Of a stretch of 64,000 nucleotides of DNA, positions 10,924 to 22,764 are shown in pieces. Source of the DNA: Galaxea fascicularis. Lineage: Eukaryota > Cnidaria > Anthozoa > Scleractinia > Euphylliidae. Under the pieces are notes generated by a model. It saw only the letters and a list, made by a program, of their open reading frames with translations. It did no database searches and was not told the origin of the DNA. A program made the position numbers and the translations under genes. The stretch spans positions 18,770,979 to 18,834,978 of the forward strand of contig OX419335.1 in NCBI GenBank assembly GCA_948470475.1, given 5' to 3'. Position 1 is the first letter of the stretch. Every line of letters starts with the position of its first letter.

Positions 10924-12392
10924 TAGCTGATTACAGCCTCAAACTTGGTATGAAGAAAGAATTTAAAAGATCTGTGTGTATTCCACCGTAGGGAAGTAGC
11001 TGAAGCTGTCTTTTTTGGGACAGCTCAGGGGTCTCAGATTTTAGTCCAAGTCTTGGCAATCAGATAAAAGAGTAAAATGATTCCACTTTTGGTTAAAATC
11101 ATGTGATAAAGAAGCCATGGTTTCATAAATTTACATAAGAGGAGTTCACCCTCCACGAAGAGCGAGGACTTCCTCTCGGTTCATGCTGGAAGTGCGTGAC
11201 CTCCGATGACACTAAGTATCGAATGTTTCCGATCAACACACGTTTTCCTCCATATATGAGCCTCTAAAGGATACACAGAAAATGTGAAGAGGGGCTTCTA
11301 ATTGGTAAAGTTTGAGAAGAAGCGACATTCAAACCAAGTCAGCTATCTGCATTTAACAATTATTCTACGAGGGCGCGTAGTTCAGTTTTTAATAATGATA
11401 TTTATTCCTAGATTTTTATATTTCCTTCTTTGCTCTCCTGATTACGAGGGTCTCGTTAGGTTGACGATTTTAATAATGTTTTGTGAGCCGGGGTTTTTAA
11501 AATTTGGCACGTGTGGTGACAAGACGTCATCCAGTTGTGCCAAATAATATCATTATTTTTACGTATTTACACATTTTATAGTAGTAAACATTAAATTTTG
11601 TGTATTTTGTTTTCCTTTATAAGCCGTATTTTTTAGCTTACTCTTTCTGTAGTGTCATAGTCTTTTCAGCACAAAGTGAACCTCTGGTTTGGCTTGCCTT
11701 GTGAGACGGCCTGAGCAGAGTTGGTTATCAATGGCGAACAGACATCAACTCCACCCCTCTCCATACTCCCACCTTCTTAACTCAAACAAAAATCTCTAAC
11801 AAGGCTTTAGCAAATCTCTAAGCTCTACCCTCGACGAGGAAGGAAGCGAGTGGTTTGGCGGTACTATGGTTGAGCTAGTCAACTTTGCCTCGCACTTGTC
11901 TGCAGTTTTAATTGAATTTCTAAGGATTCTCTTCTTATCAGCACCAATTTATCACGGTTCACTCTTATTACCTCTCACAATGACTTAGTTTTAAAGAGAC
12001 GAGAATTACATTACATTCGCCGTTAGATGCTCTGCACGATGACCGCAATCTCCGTTCGGTTACCTTTCTTTGTCTCCAGTCCTTCTCCACGTCAGAGATG
12101 GTGCGCATAAGGCCTCGCACGAGGTTCACAAACGGGGGATCTGGGGAAAGATGCTCAGCCCATTGCCCAAGATTATCGTTCTCACTAGTATTCTTTAAAA
12201 TGTTGCATTACTTTACTTCATCCTGTTTAAATGGTGCTTTCGCGATAACCGTTATATGCGTAACACTCAGAAAAACCGGCTTTGAGCTGGCCAGAAAACT
12301 ACACTCGCGGGGCAGATGCAGTGGACTGAAGGATGGAGAGTTGATGAAGTTTCCCCGATTACAGCCTTAATTTGGCAATATTTGTACCGTAT
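10924..12392. other. Spacer 3' of nAChR gene A, includes its 3' UTR
   Basis: Gene A's stop is at 12393-12395, so its 3' UTR runs leftward from 12392. I see no clear poly(A) signal close to the stop; a TTTATT (AATAAA on the minus strand) occurs near 11400. No other feature is recognised. Confidence 0.4.
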
Positions 12393-13388
12393 TCAAGTAA
12401 GGTTCTCAGGTGGAGCCGAAAATAAGACGCTAAGACAGTTGAACACAACTAAAAGAAGAACAATCCACATAAATAACCGATTGAGCACCCGAGCAGCAAA
12501 CCGCCATTCCTCTTGATGCCTTTCTTTTTCATCATCTTTCTTAGTTCTTTTCACAAGGATGTCCAGAGCTTCCGATTGCTTCGGCCCCTGAATTATCCTC
12601 TTCCGTAAGTTGGGATTTCTGTCGTCTAATTTCTTTAACTGTATCGTTACAGCTGAGTCCGAACCAGGTGGAACTTCGCTATTGTTATGATTATGCGTAT
12701 TTGCGAAAGGGTTTGTAGAAACAGGCTCCGAGCTTTCTCCGCTATAGAGCCGCTCTCCCAGGGAATGTCTCCTTGTGTTACGATTTTTCAGGAATCGTTT
12801 TGCAGAGGCACAAGAACCGCTATCTGGGCTGCTATTTCTTTTGACTCGCAATGCGTTTGCGCACCACTGACAAATAAACATTCGTACCCAGGCCGGGAGC
12901 GGAGTTGGTGCGTGATGATGAAATGTGAGCACGACACAGGTGAAAACAATGGAAAGGAACACATTAATCATTGTCAGTGTGTAGTACCGAGAAATCAGTG
13001 GCACAACTTCGGAAGTGGCCGGAAGCTCTTCGGCTAGCAACAGGAGAATAACAGTTAACGACAGCAGTACAGTGACACCTACGTTCATTCTTTCCCCAGA
13101 CTCCACCGGTAGAAAAAATCCGAGGATTGTTAAAGCCGACATGAGGATGCATGGTGTCAAGAAATTCAGAATATAATACATGGTACGACGGCGAATTACA
13201 ATGCTATAGGTGATGAATGGATACGGCTCTGGGCAGCACCGGTACTTTGTGATGAATTTGGTCGCAGGCATCGCAACTAGAACCCACTCCCCGTTATCGG
13301 TGAACGCATTGGTATCTCCTGGTCCACTGTGAAATATGTCAAGACTCAAGCCGTGATAGGACCACGAACCAAACTTCAGAATACATTT
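12393..13388 (-). CDS. nAChR gene A exon 6 (second Cys to stop; M1-M4)
   Basis: Acceptor TTTTCTTCCAG, phase 0, first codons Lys-Cys complete the Cys-loop. Contains the vicinal cysteines, M1-M3, the intracellular loop and M4 ([18 protein letters not shown]), ending TGA at 12393-12395. In vertebrates this part is usually split over several exons; here it is one 996-bp exon. Confidence 0.93.
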   Translation of the reverse strand, partial: KCILKFGSWSYHGLSLDIFHSGPGDTNAFTDNGEWVLVAMPATKFITKYRCCPEPYPFITYSIVIRRRTMYYILNFLTPCILMSALTILGFFLPVESGERMNVGVTVLLSLTVILLLLAEELPATSEVVPLISRYYTLTMINVFLSIVFTCVVLTFHHHAPTPLPAWVRMFICQWCANALRVKRNSSPDSGSCASAKRFLKNRNTRRHSLGERLYSGESSEPVSTNPFANTHNHNNSEVPPGSDSAVTIQLKKLDDRNPNLRKRIIQGPKQSEALDILVKRTKKDDEKERHQEEWRFAARVLNRLFMWIVLLLVVFNCLSVLFSAPPENLT

Positions 13389-16300
13389 CTGGAAGAAAAC
13401 AGAAAAAAAGATGAAAGTTTTTCTTACAAGAGTTCGTGCTCTACTTATAATTTTGTTTCTTTAGAAACGATGAAGTACCTTACGAATAGATTCTCAATAT
13501 TGTTTTGTGGTGAAGTTCACACCAGACTGTTCTTAATCTTTTAAATTTCCGGCTCCTTACAGCTCCAAGATTTAGGTCAAAAGAAATTTTAATTTCCGAT
13601 GCAAACTGTACTCAATCTCTGTAAGCAGAACTAAACTGTACAGCCAATGACAATAAATTCTAGAGCATGCGAAATAATATTGATTTTAACAAAATTATCA
13701 CTTCAACGTCCCCATTGGCACAACTGCTTTAAAGGCTTTCTATTGTGCTCTTCAAGTAGATTTAAAACTGAAATTTGTGCGTGTCACTTCTCTGGCAACG
13801 GGAATTTGAGGTAGAGTGAAAATACTACGAGAGGGAGGAATTTGGAAATAAACAAGGAAGCGCTAGTGAAACAGACGATGCTATGAAGTTCAGTTTAAGA
13901 CTGTTTTCTTTTAAGGTTGCAAAGCATCCTTAAAAAAGCCACAACACCCCCCCCCCCCACCTGCGCATGTGAACTCGAGGCAAATTCAGTTTCAAGGAAA
14001 GGTGCTTTAAAAATTGCTCTCGAACAGGTTTGGCTATAGATCACAGCAAAATATCCGTAACAATTCCTCATATAAAGTCAATGTGAAAATGGTGATATTG
14101 ATTCGAATTACCTGATCATCGAACGGAAAATACGTTACGTCTATTGTACATGAACTCTTGAATATTGTCGGGTAGAACCAGCCCACGTCGCCATTCGAAC
14201 TTATGGTAAGTCCATAATACTCTTCTTTTTCTTTATCATAATTATCATTAGCACTAAAGAAAACAAAAGTAATACAACACAAATAAGAAGCAAAGTTGGT
14301 ATACACTTGGTAGTAACCCCAAAAAAAAGCATTGGGCTGTTCTCACTGACTGGGTATGATGATAGATAAACGTTCATAAATGTAACTGCAAGTTATGCTC
14401 ACTGAAATATCGTCTCCTTACTTGTTGTACAGGGTGATATCTGGAAGCCAGACTTTCTTTGAAGACGTCACAAACGACTTTATCGCTCCATAATGTGAGC
14501 TATTCCACTTTAATCTAAAGTCGTTCCAGTACTGAAAAAAAAAAGGTTGTGAATAATGCATATGAAAGAAATCATATGTGAACTGCGGATATGAAATCAA
14601 ATGAAGAATGATCGTCGCAGTTGTGATCGCAATTTTTACAATTGTGTAAAGAAGCCTGAAAAAATTCTGAAAAAAAAATTCAGATTTCTTTACGCAATTG
14701 TAAAAATTGCGATCACAACTGCGACGATCATTGTTCATTTGATAAAAAAGGTTGTTTAAGAACAACTTATAATAAGCGAGGCTATATTGCAGCAGTATAT
14801 AGGGTAAGCCCCTATCGACTATTTTTTCTTGATAAGAGTGAGATGGTAAAGTTCCAGCGTGGTAAACAAAGGAAATGTGATGTAATCAACTCTGTCACAC
14901 GCAAACTGGGAAAAAGAAATTCTCCCAACAGGGGTGGAGCCCATTACTCTTCGATCACTAGTTTGGATGCTCTGCAACTGAGCTTCAGGAAAACTCGTGT
15001 GAGCTTAGGCCATTAAACTAGGTCCATGTGACACCGCTAGGATCAGAATGTCGATCGGTGGAATAATTATGATGAGTGATATGCTAACTTTCTAAAAATA
15101 CGTTAATCAACATTGTCACACGAGTATAAATGGTGGTCGAAATCTTCTGCTAGTACGAAGTAGTGCTTAGCATAGGAAAAACTGAATGCGTTGCTCCACC
15201 ATGTTTATCATAACTATTTGTCTTGTATTTATGTCAACTCATGTCTTACCTTCACCTTTCTTTCTAACCCCTAAACGTCCACCAGAAAATTTTCAGGGCC
15301 CCCACCTTTCCCTCCTCCTCCGAAGAAAAAAAAAACCTTCCTGTCTTCAATATTCCCCAGTACCCACCACTCTGGTTCTTTCATGATTAGTGATTAGCAA
15401 CGGTGATTTGCATTCAAACTGTATATATAGATAATCACCAAAGCTCCCTCACACTCAGCCGCTCTATAGTTACCATGGTTACTTACCAGTCTCACCCAAA
15501 CAATGGTCGTCATTGTCTGCAGTCTCTCATCCTGAAAACCGGAAGTGATAAAAATAAATTAAACCAGTTCTAAGAGACGAAACAATTTCTTTTACTTTTT
15601 CTAATTCTCCTATTGGCCATTGCTCAAACAACCAGACATGTCTGATAGCATATGATTTCTTCACAAGAAAAGCGTTCGCAGAATAAAATTTAATGGATCT
15701 TTACCGATAATCACATATATTGCTCTTAACAAACCAAAAGTTGAAGTTAAGTCTTACGTCTTATGCTACAGAAACCAACGAGATCGAAAGACCGACTAAC
15801 CGAAAGGATGCAGCCGGCAATCAAAGTTATCAGATAAGCAGATCACAATCTCATTCTCCTGATTTGCTCAATGTTTACTGCGGCTAAATCCTTGCGTAGT
15901 TGATTAACTATAACCTAGTTGATTTGAATTTAAATATATTATTTATTTATAACAATTTAATGGCGCAAATAGTGAAAAATATTAGAAACATAGCCCAGAA
16001 TGAAAACCACTACCACACATGAGCTATATTTGCAGTTAGTGTGTACGGAAAAGCCAGACCCATTCGATTCGCATACGTTGGTATTAATGTTAGTTTATGA
16101 GAATGTCCATTTAGTTGACACTTGGTTGTATTTTTGAGCTGGTCTAAAGCAAAGGAAAAACAAGGGTTACTACGGGAGATGTTGGCCACATTTGCTACAT
16201 TTAATAACTTGAAAAGGGACATATGGCTGATACGTTTTAGGCTATGTCTACACTATAGCGGATAGCTCTTGGGCCGGCACGAACACCATATCGGATAGGG

Positions 16301-18653
16301 CGTTTGATCACACATATACAACGCTTATTTCGGGACGATTTCTGTAACGGAGCGAAGCTGCGCCGCGTCGATCTTTAAAGTGAATCGTCACGAATTGTTC
16401 CAATTCTCGGCCGTTTCTGTTCATAGCAGGTCGTAGTATTTTTCATGTCGACATGATAAGCTATCCGGTATAGTGTAGATATAGCCTTAATTTTTTTTTA
16501 AAAATCTGGCGCCTCATTCCTTTAAATAAAATTCTGAACCCCCTTCATATCACCTGAGAATTTTATCCAGATTCAAACTGGCCAGTCTCCACATACTTCA
16601 CACCAGACTTAGCTTCAGTGAATGTTCACTCTGCAAATGCCGTTCACGCATCTGAAGTATGACTTTCGCAAAGCGTGATTGAAACGCATAACAATAAAGA
16701 GCACCACTGGAAAATAATACCACAAACTCGAAATGCGTTGCTGCAACAAATTGCTTCGTTCAATTTATAAATACGGCCGCACTTTCACACAATGATAAAT
16801 ACGGTGTAGAGTGTAAAACCTCTTTAAAAAAATAACCTGACTGGCAATTTGCTATGAGATAGTTACAGCTGCGGGGAGTGCGTACATAATGGTAATGTAT
16901 TAACTGCGAACTCGACATTTGATTTGACCAAACGACATTTGGTTATTTTTAATGACTAGCATTTTCTATGTCTCCTATGCTAGAATGGGTAGGAGAGCCT
17001 AAAATCCGTCGAACACTGAGAAAGAACGTTTGAGCATGTCCCAGTTAGCCATACCAAGAGGTCAGTCGGCATACGAGCGACAGTTATGCCTCAACATAAG
17101 GATATTTTTCTTTATCAGTAATCAATCATCGGGACAGGAGTTATATCGTAATGAAAGGAAAAACGTCTTTATATGAGAACAACATAATTGTTTCCTCGTA
17201 CAAGTAAGGAAATTGCTAATCATACACCGAAGCTGACTGGCATACCAAAACTTTAACCATCTTCTTCCTCGGATCGAACGTTCGGCTAAGCAGAGTATGT
17301 TAAAAATTGGAGAATTCCGATTCTAAATTACCCGCTTAGAGATATGTACATTCCTAGGTTAATGCCGGGAATGTAAATTTTCGGCCTCGCCATTTTTTTC
17401 TAAAATTCGATTTTGTATTGTGGTTCTCTTGCAAGTAAAAAAGCTAATATCACGATTCTTCGTCCCACGGCTCAGCGGGAAAAATAAAGGTTATTTCCAT
17501 GAGACCATTTTTGTAAACTCTGGGACGAACGTAAACTATTTATTATTCATGCTGACATGAACCGCATCAATGAAATAGGGAGGCCGCCTTATATCACGGA
17601 AAACCGTTCTTTCTTTATTTCTGGTTGGCATTATTTAGAGCTAGCAATGTTTTTCTTTTGCTTCACGAATAAACAGAAATTTTATTGCATTTGTATGATG
17701 TTTGTGAGTAAAAACGGTTTTGTTGTTTTAGAGGAAAGACAGAACAAGATCTAAGCGTACAGGCTGCAAACATTAAACAGGAAGTCTAAAATTCTTATTT
17801 CAGGAAGCCCTACCAAAGTATCACTTTTGTTCAGTTCTCTTTGTGCATGAGCAACAAACACCCTTTGGATACATAGAAGCCTAACAAGCTCCACTCGGTG
17901 TGAATAAGGTTCAAGCAATTACGACGCACTGCGGAGAAACTTACCAAATCAATAATTTGATTGAGTGCGATGTCAAACTTAACTTTGACTGCGATAGTTT
18001 TCACTTTTTGCGGTATTATGTTGGTGCTATAGTTGGCGAATAAGTCTTTCTGGAGTCTCTCCAAGTCATCATTGTATTGCTTAGCAGCAGCTGTCAAAAA
18101 ATAAAAAAAGAAACAGGACTTTTCTCAGCGATCTGTCGATTCAGCAATATGCACAACACCAGTCCCAAGTTATAAAAAATTAACAAATGCAAATATTTGT
18201 AAAATCTAGTTAGGTCAATGGAAAAAAGCGAACGTTTTTTGTAACACTTTTTTCTGTCAGTGAGTCGTGCATTGATACAATAGTTCATTCCCACAAAATA
18301 TAAAAAAGTGATAAACTTTTTCTCAAATGAATGCAAATAAATGTTGTAGTCCCATTGAGAAGTAATTTTAAGTCGGTTTTCCGTCGACTAACCTAGCATT
18401 TTGAATAAACTAGTCCAATTTATTTCTCACTTCTATGGCTCGCTTCCGTAAGAGGCTATAAAAATTTAAGAAAACTAATCCCTGGTAATAAACGTTTTCG
18501 GGAGGTTCGAGAAACGCTCGCCTGAAACACAACGTGAAAGAAAACTGATATAATTGAGGTAAACATTAGGAACTTTAAGCAGACTTGCATCTTACCTACT
18601 GAATTAACGCAGAGCAGCAGGCAAATTAGGAGTTTTTCCTTAGCCTTACACAT
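12393..18653 (-). CDS. Nicotinic acetylcholine receptor alpha-type subunit, gene A (complete)
   Basis: Six exons, all phases compatible: 18596-18653, 17945-18090, 15487-15531, 14422-14531, 14112-14253, 12393-13388; 498 residues. The product is a plasma-membrane pentameric ligand-gated cation channel subunit. Signal peptide at residues 1-20. Cys-loop cysteines at 155 and 169 with exactly 13 residues between, including [10 protein letters not shown]. Adjacent cysteines 218-219 in YRCCPEPY mark an alpha-type (principal face) subunit. M1 follows IRRRTMYY. M2 is [20 protein letters not shown], flanked by Glu 266 and Glu 287 as in cation-selective channels and close to alpha-7. M3 follows, then a long cytoplasmic loop and M4 near the C-terminus. 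Exons 3 (45 bp) and 4 (110 bp) have the lengths conserved in vertebrate nicotinic genes. Introns hold MITEs at 14596 and 16240. Ligand specificity cannot be read from sequence alone. Confidence 0.93.
14112..14253 (-). CDS. nAChR gene A exon 5 (Cys-loop)
   Basis: 142 bp, acceptor TTTCTTTAG, donor GTAATT. Completes LYNNAND and carries [15 protein letters not shown] and the Cys-loop up to DDQ. Confidence 0.9.
14422..14531 (-). CDS. nAChR gene A exon 4
   Basis: 110 bp, acceptor TTTTTTCAG, donor GTAAGG, phase 2 end. Encodes [10 protein letters not shown] and [10 protein letters not shown], the conserved loop D/A region. Confidence 0.92.
14596..14743. mobile_element. Palindromic MITE in intron 3 of nAChR gene A
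   Basis: Near-perfect inverted arms (about 57 bp, few mismatches) containing GATCGTCGCAGTTGTGATCG and CAATTTTTACAATTG, separated by a 35-bp A-rich loop. A hairpin-forming element 65 bp from the exon 4 acceptor. Confidence 0.85.
15487..15531 (-). CDS. nAChR gene A exon 3 (45 bp)
   Basis: Acceptor TTTTCAG, donor GTAAGT, phase 0 at both ends. Encodes [15 protein letters not shown], equivalent to the conserved EKNQ...TTNVWL segment. Confidence 0.92.
16240..16486. mobile_element. PIF/Harbinger-like MITE in intron 2 of nAChR gene A
   Basis: 247 bp with inverted ends GGCTATGTCTACACTATAGC / GGCTATATCTACACTATACC, flanked by TTA on both sides (16237-16239, 16487-16489). A 3-bp TTA duplication and GGC...GCC ends fit PIF/Harbinger-type MITEs. 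Confidence 0.8.
17945..18090 (-). CDS. nAChR gene A exon 2
   Basis: 146 bp, phase 1 start after TTTTTGACAG, donor GTAAGT. Encodes [17 protein letters not shown] and [11 protein letters not shown], the start of the ligand-binding domain, with a potential N-glycosylation site (NYS). Confidence 0.92.
18596..18653 (-). CDS. nAChR gene A exon 1 (signal peptide)
   Basis: ATG at 18651-18653. Nineteen codons with core [11 protein letters not shown], donor GTAAGA in phase 1. The next exon continues the frame with Ala-rich mature N-terminus. Confidence 0.85.
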
Positions 18654-19812
18654 TCTTCAGTGATAAACCAAGACCTCAACGTAGACTATAAATTCACAAC
18701 AAGCGGTGAAAAACCCAAAATTATAGCATCGGCAGGAAATGTCAACGACTCCAAGGCGCTCCAAGGCGTAACAGATGTGCGTGCACAGTAACTCGTCTGT
18801 GTGTAGCACGTACAGAACACGGACAAAATCGTGGAGACGCAATCGACATCAAAAGCCAGTTATCTCGCTTTAGATAATACAGTTTCCGCTCGCTAATTTA
18901 CGTGTATTGCGGTTGTTGGCAGACGGCCTAACAATAAATTAATAATAGCATGGAAATTAACGAGCTAATCTAGCTTTCTGATTTAGTGAATTACGTAAAC
19001 AATAATTCACAGTTTCGCTGACAGATAACCCCCTGGATTTTGAGATAGGGTCGGTTGATACTTTTCGGGGATTTCAGAATTCGCTATTCTACTGTTAACT
19101 GATAGCAAACGGTATTCAAAAAGGGTTTCAAAGGCTCACTATCCACTTATTCTTTTTCTCAAGGAAATGAATGTTTTCCGTTAAAAAATGTGAACCACTG
19201 TATTATGCCCTTTTATTTCCACAGTTTTCTTGAATGATAGGAATTCAAGAAATTAGTTACGGTACTCCGTATGTTTTCCCTTCCTGCTTAAAATATACAT
19301 TAAAGGAAAAGAGGAAACGAAGTTCTCACATGTTTACCGTATTTCACTGATTACTGAGCTGAAAGCAAAAACGCCGCTTGTCGCCGATTTTTATGTTCGT
19401 CATCTACTGTAGTATTTAACTTAATAGGCTTAACTTATTATACTCAAGTTAAAACGAGAGACAGTTTGGTCTGCAATAAGCTTAATTCTCAATCTTGTTT
19501 TTTTGTAGTTATCGCTTTTGAACACCAAGCTGCTTATAATACACGCTGTGAGGAACCAGGTTAAAAAAGTGAAATGTCATTTTGCCTAAATTATACCTTC
19601 ATCAGCTAATTCTACACTAGCTCAACACGCTTTTTAATTTCTCATAAAAAGTCGAGAGTCCTAGGAAATTAGAACATGAAAAGTCGCCTGATTATTATAA
19701 TATTTTAAATAACTGATAGTACATTTAATTCTTCTGGTCATTTCTCCGATTATACAACTCTGTGATTCAAGCAAGTTCAATATTTTTCTCTCTCCGTACT
19801 CAGAGAGTTATC
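18654..19812. other. 5' flank of nAChR gene A, no feature recognised
   Basis: Presumed promoter and 5' UTR side of gene A. AT-rich, without a convincing core promoter, repeat or coding exon by eye. Confidence 0.4.
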
Positions 19813-19907
19813 AGGGACCTTTAGATTTGAATACGAGTACGAGATCGAGTACGAGTACTAATTTCTAATTTCGAACCAGTCACCTCCCCTGAACCCTCAC
19901 TCTTCCT

Positions 19908-22700
19908 TGTTTTTTTTTATAATTTTTTTATTTTTTATTTAACAATACATAAGTTGCACTACAAATACAATTCCCACTGCATCAACATTTACCACACTTA
20001 AACTATTTACGGTACATGATAAACATTAAAACAATAGGAGGGCATAGGAGAAGGACAGAGAAGGCATGAGGTTTGCGGTAAAAGTTTGGTTTCAGGAGAT
20101 CAAGGGGAAGGAAAAAAAATGGGATAAGTGTTAATCGTTTATATATTTAGCTAGAGGTTCCCATTTCTTTGCTTAGCCTGCTTTTGATTCTATCTCACAG
20201 CTTGATTTCAGAGAGCGTAGATAGGATTTAAAAATGGGATAATATGTTGATTTTGTTTTGGAAAGCCATGTGATATCGTGCTAGAAGTAAACAGTAATTA
20301 ATTTGAATTGCAAATTAAGATTTGATTGGTTCCAGACCCAAAGCAGAGGTATTTGCGAGAGAGAAATCGTTAGAAAGTAGATTAGCATCCTGCAGCCATT
20401 TAATCACTTCCTTCCAAAAAGATGTTGTTTTTGTGCAAGACCAAAAAGATTCGGGAAAGATGTTGCAAAAAGAGCAATTTCCATTTTCTTGTATACCAAT
20501 CCTGGACTGAAGGAAGGTATTAGTTGGCACTCGTCTGTGTAAGAATTTAAATTGAAATTCGTTTGGTGCTCCTTGTACACTTCTTAGCCAGCATGTACGC
20601 TGCTGACCAGTTAATATTTTCATTATCCGGAAAGCAGCAATCTCTGAGCCATTTCTTTTGGCTGGACTCTGGGGTTAAAATCTTATCAGAAATAAGTTCT
20701 TTGTAAATAAAAGTTGTTATCTTTGAAGTCTTTGAAGCCTGTGAGATTTTATTTGTTTCATGAACATGATTATCTTCTCGTGAGTCCTGAAGATCTGTGA
20801 CTTGGCTTTAAGGGCTTTTACAGCCCATAAAATGCCATTGTAGCCGAGTTGGCATGGAGTGAGATCATAATTTAGGCTAAGCTCCTTTAGGGAAAGGAAG
20901 GTGCTCGTTCCTGGTCTCACCAGATGTTTTACTTTTTATATCCCTTTTGAAAGCCAATCTTTGAACAGAACGGGTTTGTTTGCAATTCTTATTAGAGAGT
21001 TAAACCATTAAGTGATTGTTCAAGAAAATTACCTAACGATGTTATCTGAGATTTAAAATTTAGTTCTGCCCAGATTTCCAGTAATTCTTTGAAGAAGCCA
21101 TCTGACGTATCAATCAATAGGCCATATTCGTATTCTCGGTATTGAACTGGATCTAGCATGAAGTGGAGGCTCTTGCGGGGGAATACATTTACATATGAAA
21201 AGATTCCTCCGCAAGAGCCTCCACTTCATGCTAGATCCAGTTCAATACCGAGAATACGAATATGGCCTATTTTGAGATGTCGCTGGCGTTAAGATTGTAA
21301 GAGAAGAAGCTTTGGCAACCGAGTTTCCTGAGAACAGTGCGGTCTAAAAAAATTTTCCTTTTCCCATAGTTGTCGTTATCTGAGTATTTCTTAATCCACA
21401 TGGTCTTGAGGGATTTATCAAAGGAGATAAGATCTACCATTCCAGTGCCACCATTGCGCGGATCATTGATTATAACTTTTCGCTTTATCTTGTCCCTTTT
21501 TCCGTTCCAGAAACTGTAAAAACAATCATTTATTTCATGCAATACCTTATTATTTGATTTTAGAGGGGAAAGCAGATATACAAGCTGAGAAACGACTAAG
21601 GATTTAAGTACAGTGATTTTTCCTAACAGCGTTAGTCTGCGGTATTTCCAACAATTTAGAATTTCCTTGATTCTTTCTAGTTTTTCGTCATAGTTCAACC
21701 GTGTGGACAGATCGGGGTCAGTCGAGATCCATAGCCCGAGAGTTTTGACCTTACTTTTCGGCCACTTAAGGTTCTTGTCTGGTATTGGAATCTTGTCATT
21801 CCCAATACTTGAGCCTATCCTATCGGTCTTCCTATCATTCAATCTAAGGCCGGAGACTTTGCTAAAATCATCAAGCATCGCAAGTGATGAAAGGAAAGAG
21901 TTGTGTCATCGGCATACTCACTGGCTTATCTTGATCTCTATATTGTTTACGGTCATCCCTTTTATGTTACCATCATTTCTTATTGCTGTGGCTAGCACTT
22001 CTGCCGATAGGATAAAAAGGTAAGGGGAGAGTGGGCAGCCTTGTCTAACCCCCCTCTGGGTCTCAAAAAAGTTACTTGCCCATCCGTTGTTCAAAATACA
22101 GCTTTCAGTCTTGCAGTAAAACGTTTTCACCCATTTAGTTAAAGATTTGCCAAATCCAAAAACTTTTAGTGCGTTCAGTATAAATGTCCATTCAAGAGAA
22201 TCAAAAGCCTTTTCAAAATCAATAGAGAAGAAGGCCTGGAATGTTTTTTTCTTTGGCATACTGGATTATACAGTCGATTGGTCTCACATTTTCACCAATA
22301 AATCGACCCTTCAGAAAACCTGTTTGATCATGACTTATAAGGGTTGGAAGGACTTGTTTCACGCGGTTTTCAATAGCCTTCGCTGCAATTTTATAATCAG
22401 TATTTAAGAAAGTTAGGTCGCCAGTTTTTAACATAATAAGGTTCCGCGTCTTTCTTTGGGATAAGTTTAATAATTCCTCTTCTCTGTGTTACAGAGAGGC
22501 AACCGGAATCAAAAGCATAGTTGAGAGCTGATACGAGAAAAGGGGAAATATCCTTCCAAAAAACTTTGTAAAATTCAGGTGGGAGACAATCAGAACCGGA
22601 TGTTTTGTTTGAGTCGATACTCTGAGGGCCTTCCTTGTTACTTACCGGTAGATCAGGAGATTGTAGAAACAAGATTGGTGTCACTAGTGATCATCTAAAG
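19908..22700 (-). pseudogene. Tx1/L1-like LINE ORF2 remnant (RT plus zf-RVT)
   Basis: Minus-strand pieces in order: KTSGSDCLPPEFYKVFW and IKLIPKK (RT start), LNTDYKIAAKAIENRV and ISHDQTGFLKGRFIGEN, FFSIDFEKAFDSLEW (catalytic strand), GVRQGCPLSPYLFILSAEV, then YADD at 21905-21916 in a shifted frame, KVKTLGLWIS, the thumb region, and near the 3' end a zinc-knuckle zf-RVT motif (CSFCNIFPES...C...W). A T-rich tract at 19908-19942 is the A-rich tail on the minus strand. The endonuclease is missing, there are several frameshifts, and a palindromic element interrupts the frame at 21116-21271. The domain order fits Tx1/L1-type LINEs. Confidence 0.85.
21116..21271. mobile_element. Palindromic element with perfect 63-bp inverted arms
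   Basis: Arms 21116-21178 and 21209-21271 are exact reverse complements by direct comparison, around a 30-bp loop. The arms begin AATAGGCCATATTCG. The element splits the LINE frame between ...NASDISK and ...LIDTSDGFFKELL. Perfect arms suggest recent activity or gene conversion. Confidence 0.9.
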
Positions 22701-22764
22701 CACGCGAACAGGATTTGAAAAGTCGTACTCGTACTCGATCTCGTACTTAAATCTAAAGGTCCCT

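Larger units (their letters stand above)
19813..22764. mobile_element. TIR element with GAGTACGAG repeats, host of a LINE
   Basis: Inverted ends AGGGACCTTTAGATTTGAAT / AGGGACCTTTAGATTTAAGT, each followed by ACGAGTAC/GAGATCGAGTAC units (19813-19858; 22718-22764). The interior is almost entirely a minus-strand LINE, so the simplest reading is a short TIR element that received a LINE insertion. No clear target duplication is visible. Confidence 0.65.

Noticed and set aside
12687..13037. Plus-strand ORF opposite the receptor exon
   Set aside because: Shadow of the minus-strand nAChR exon 6.
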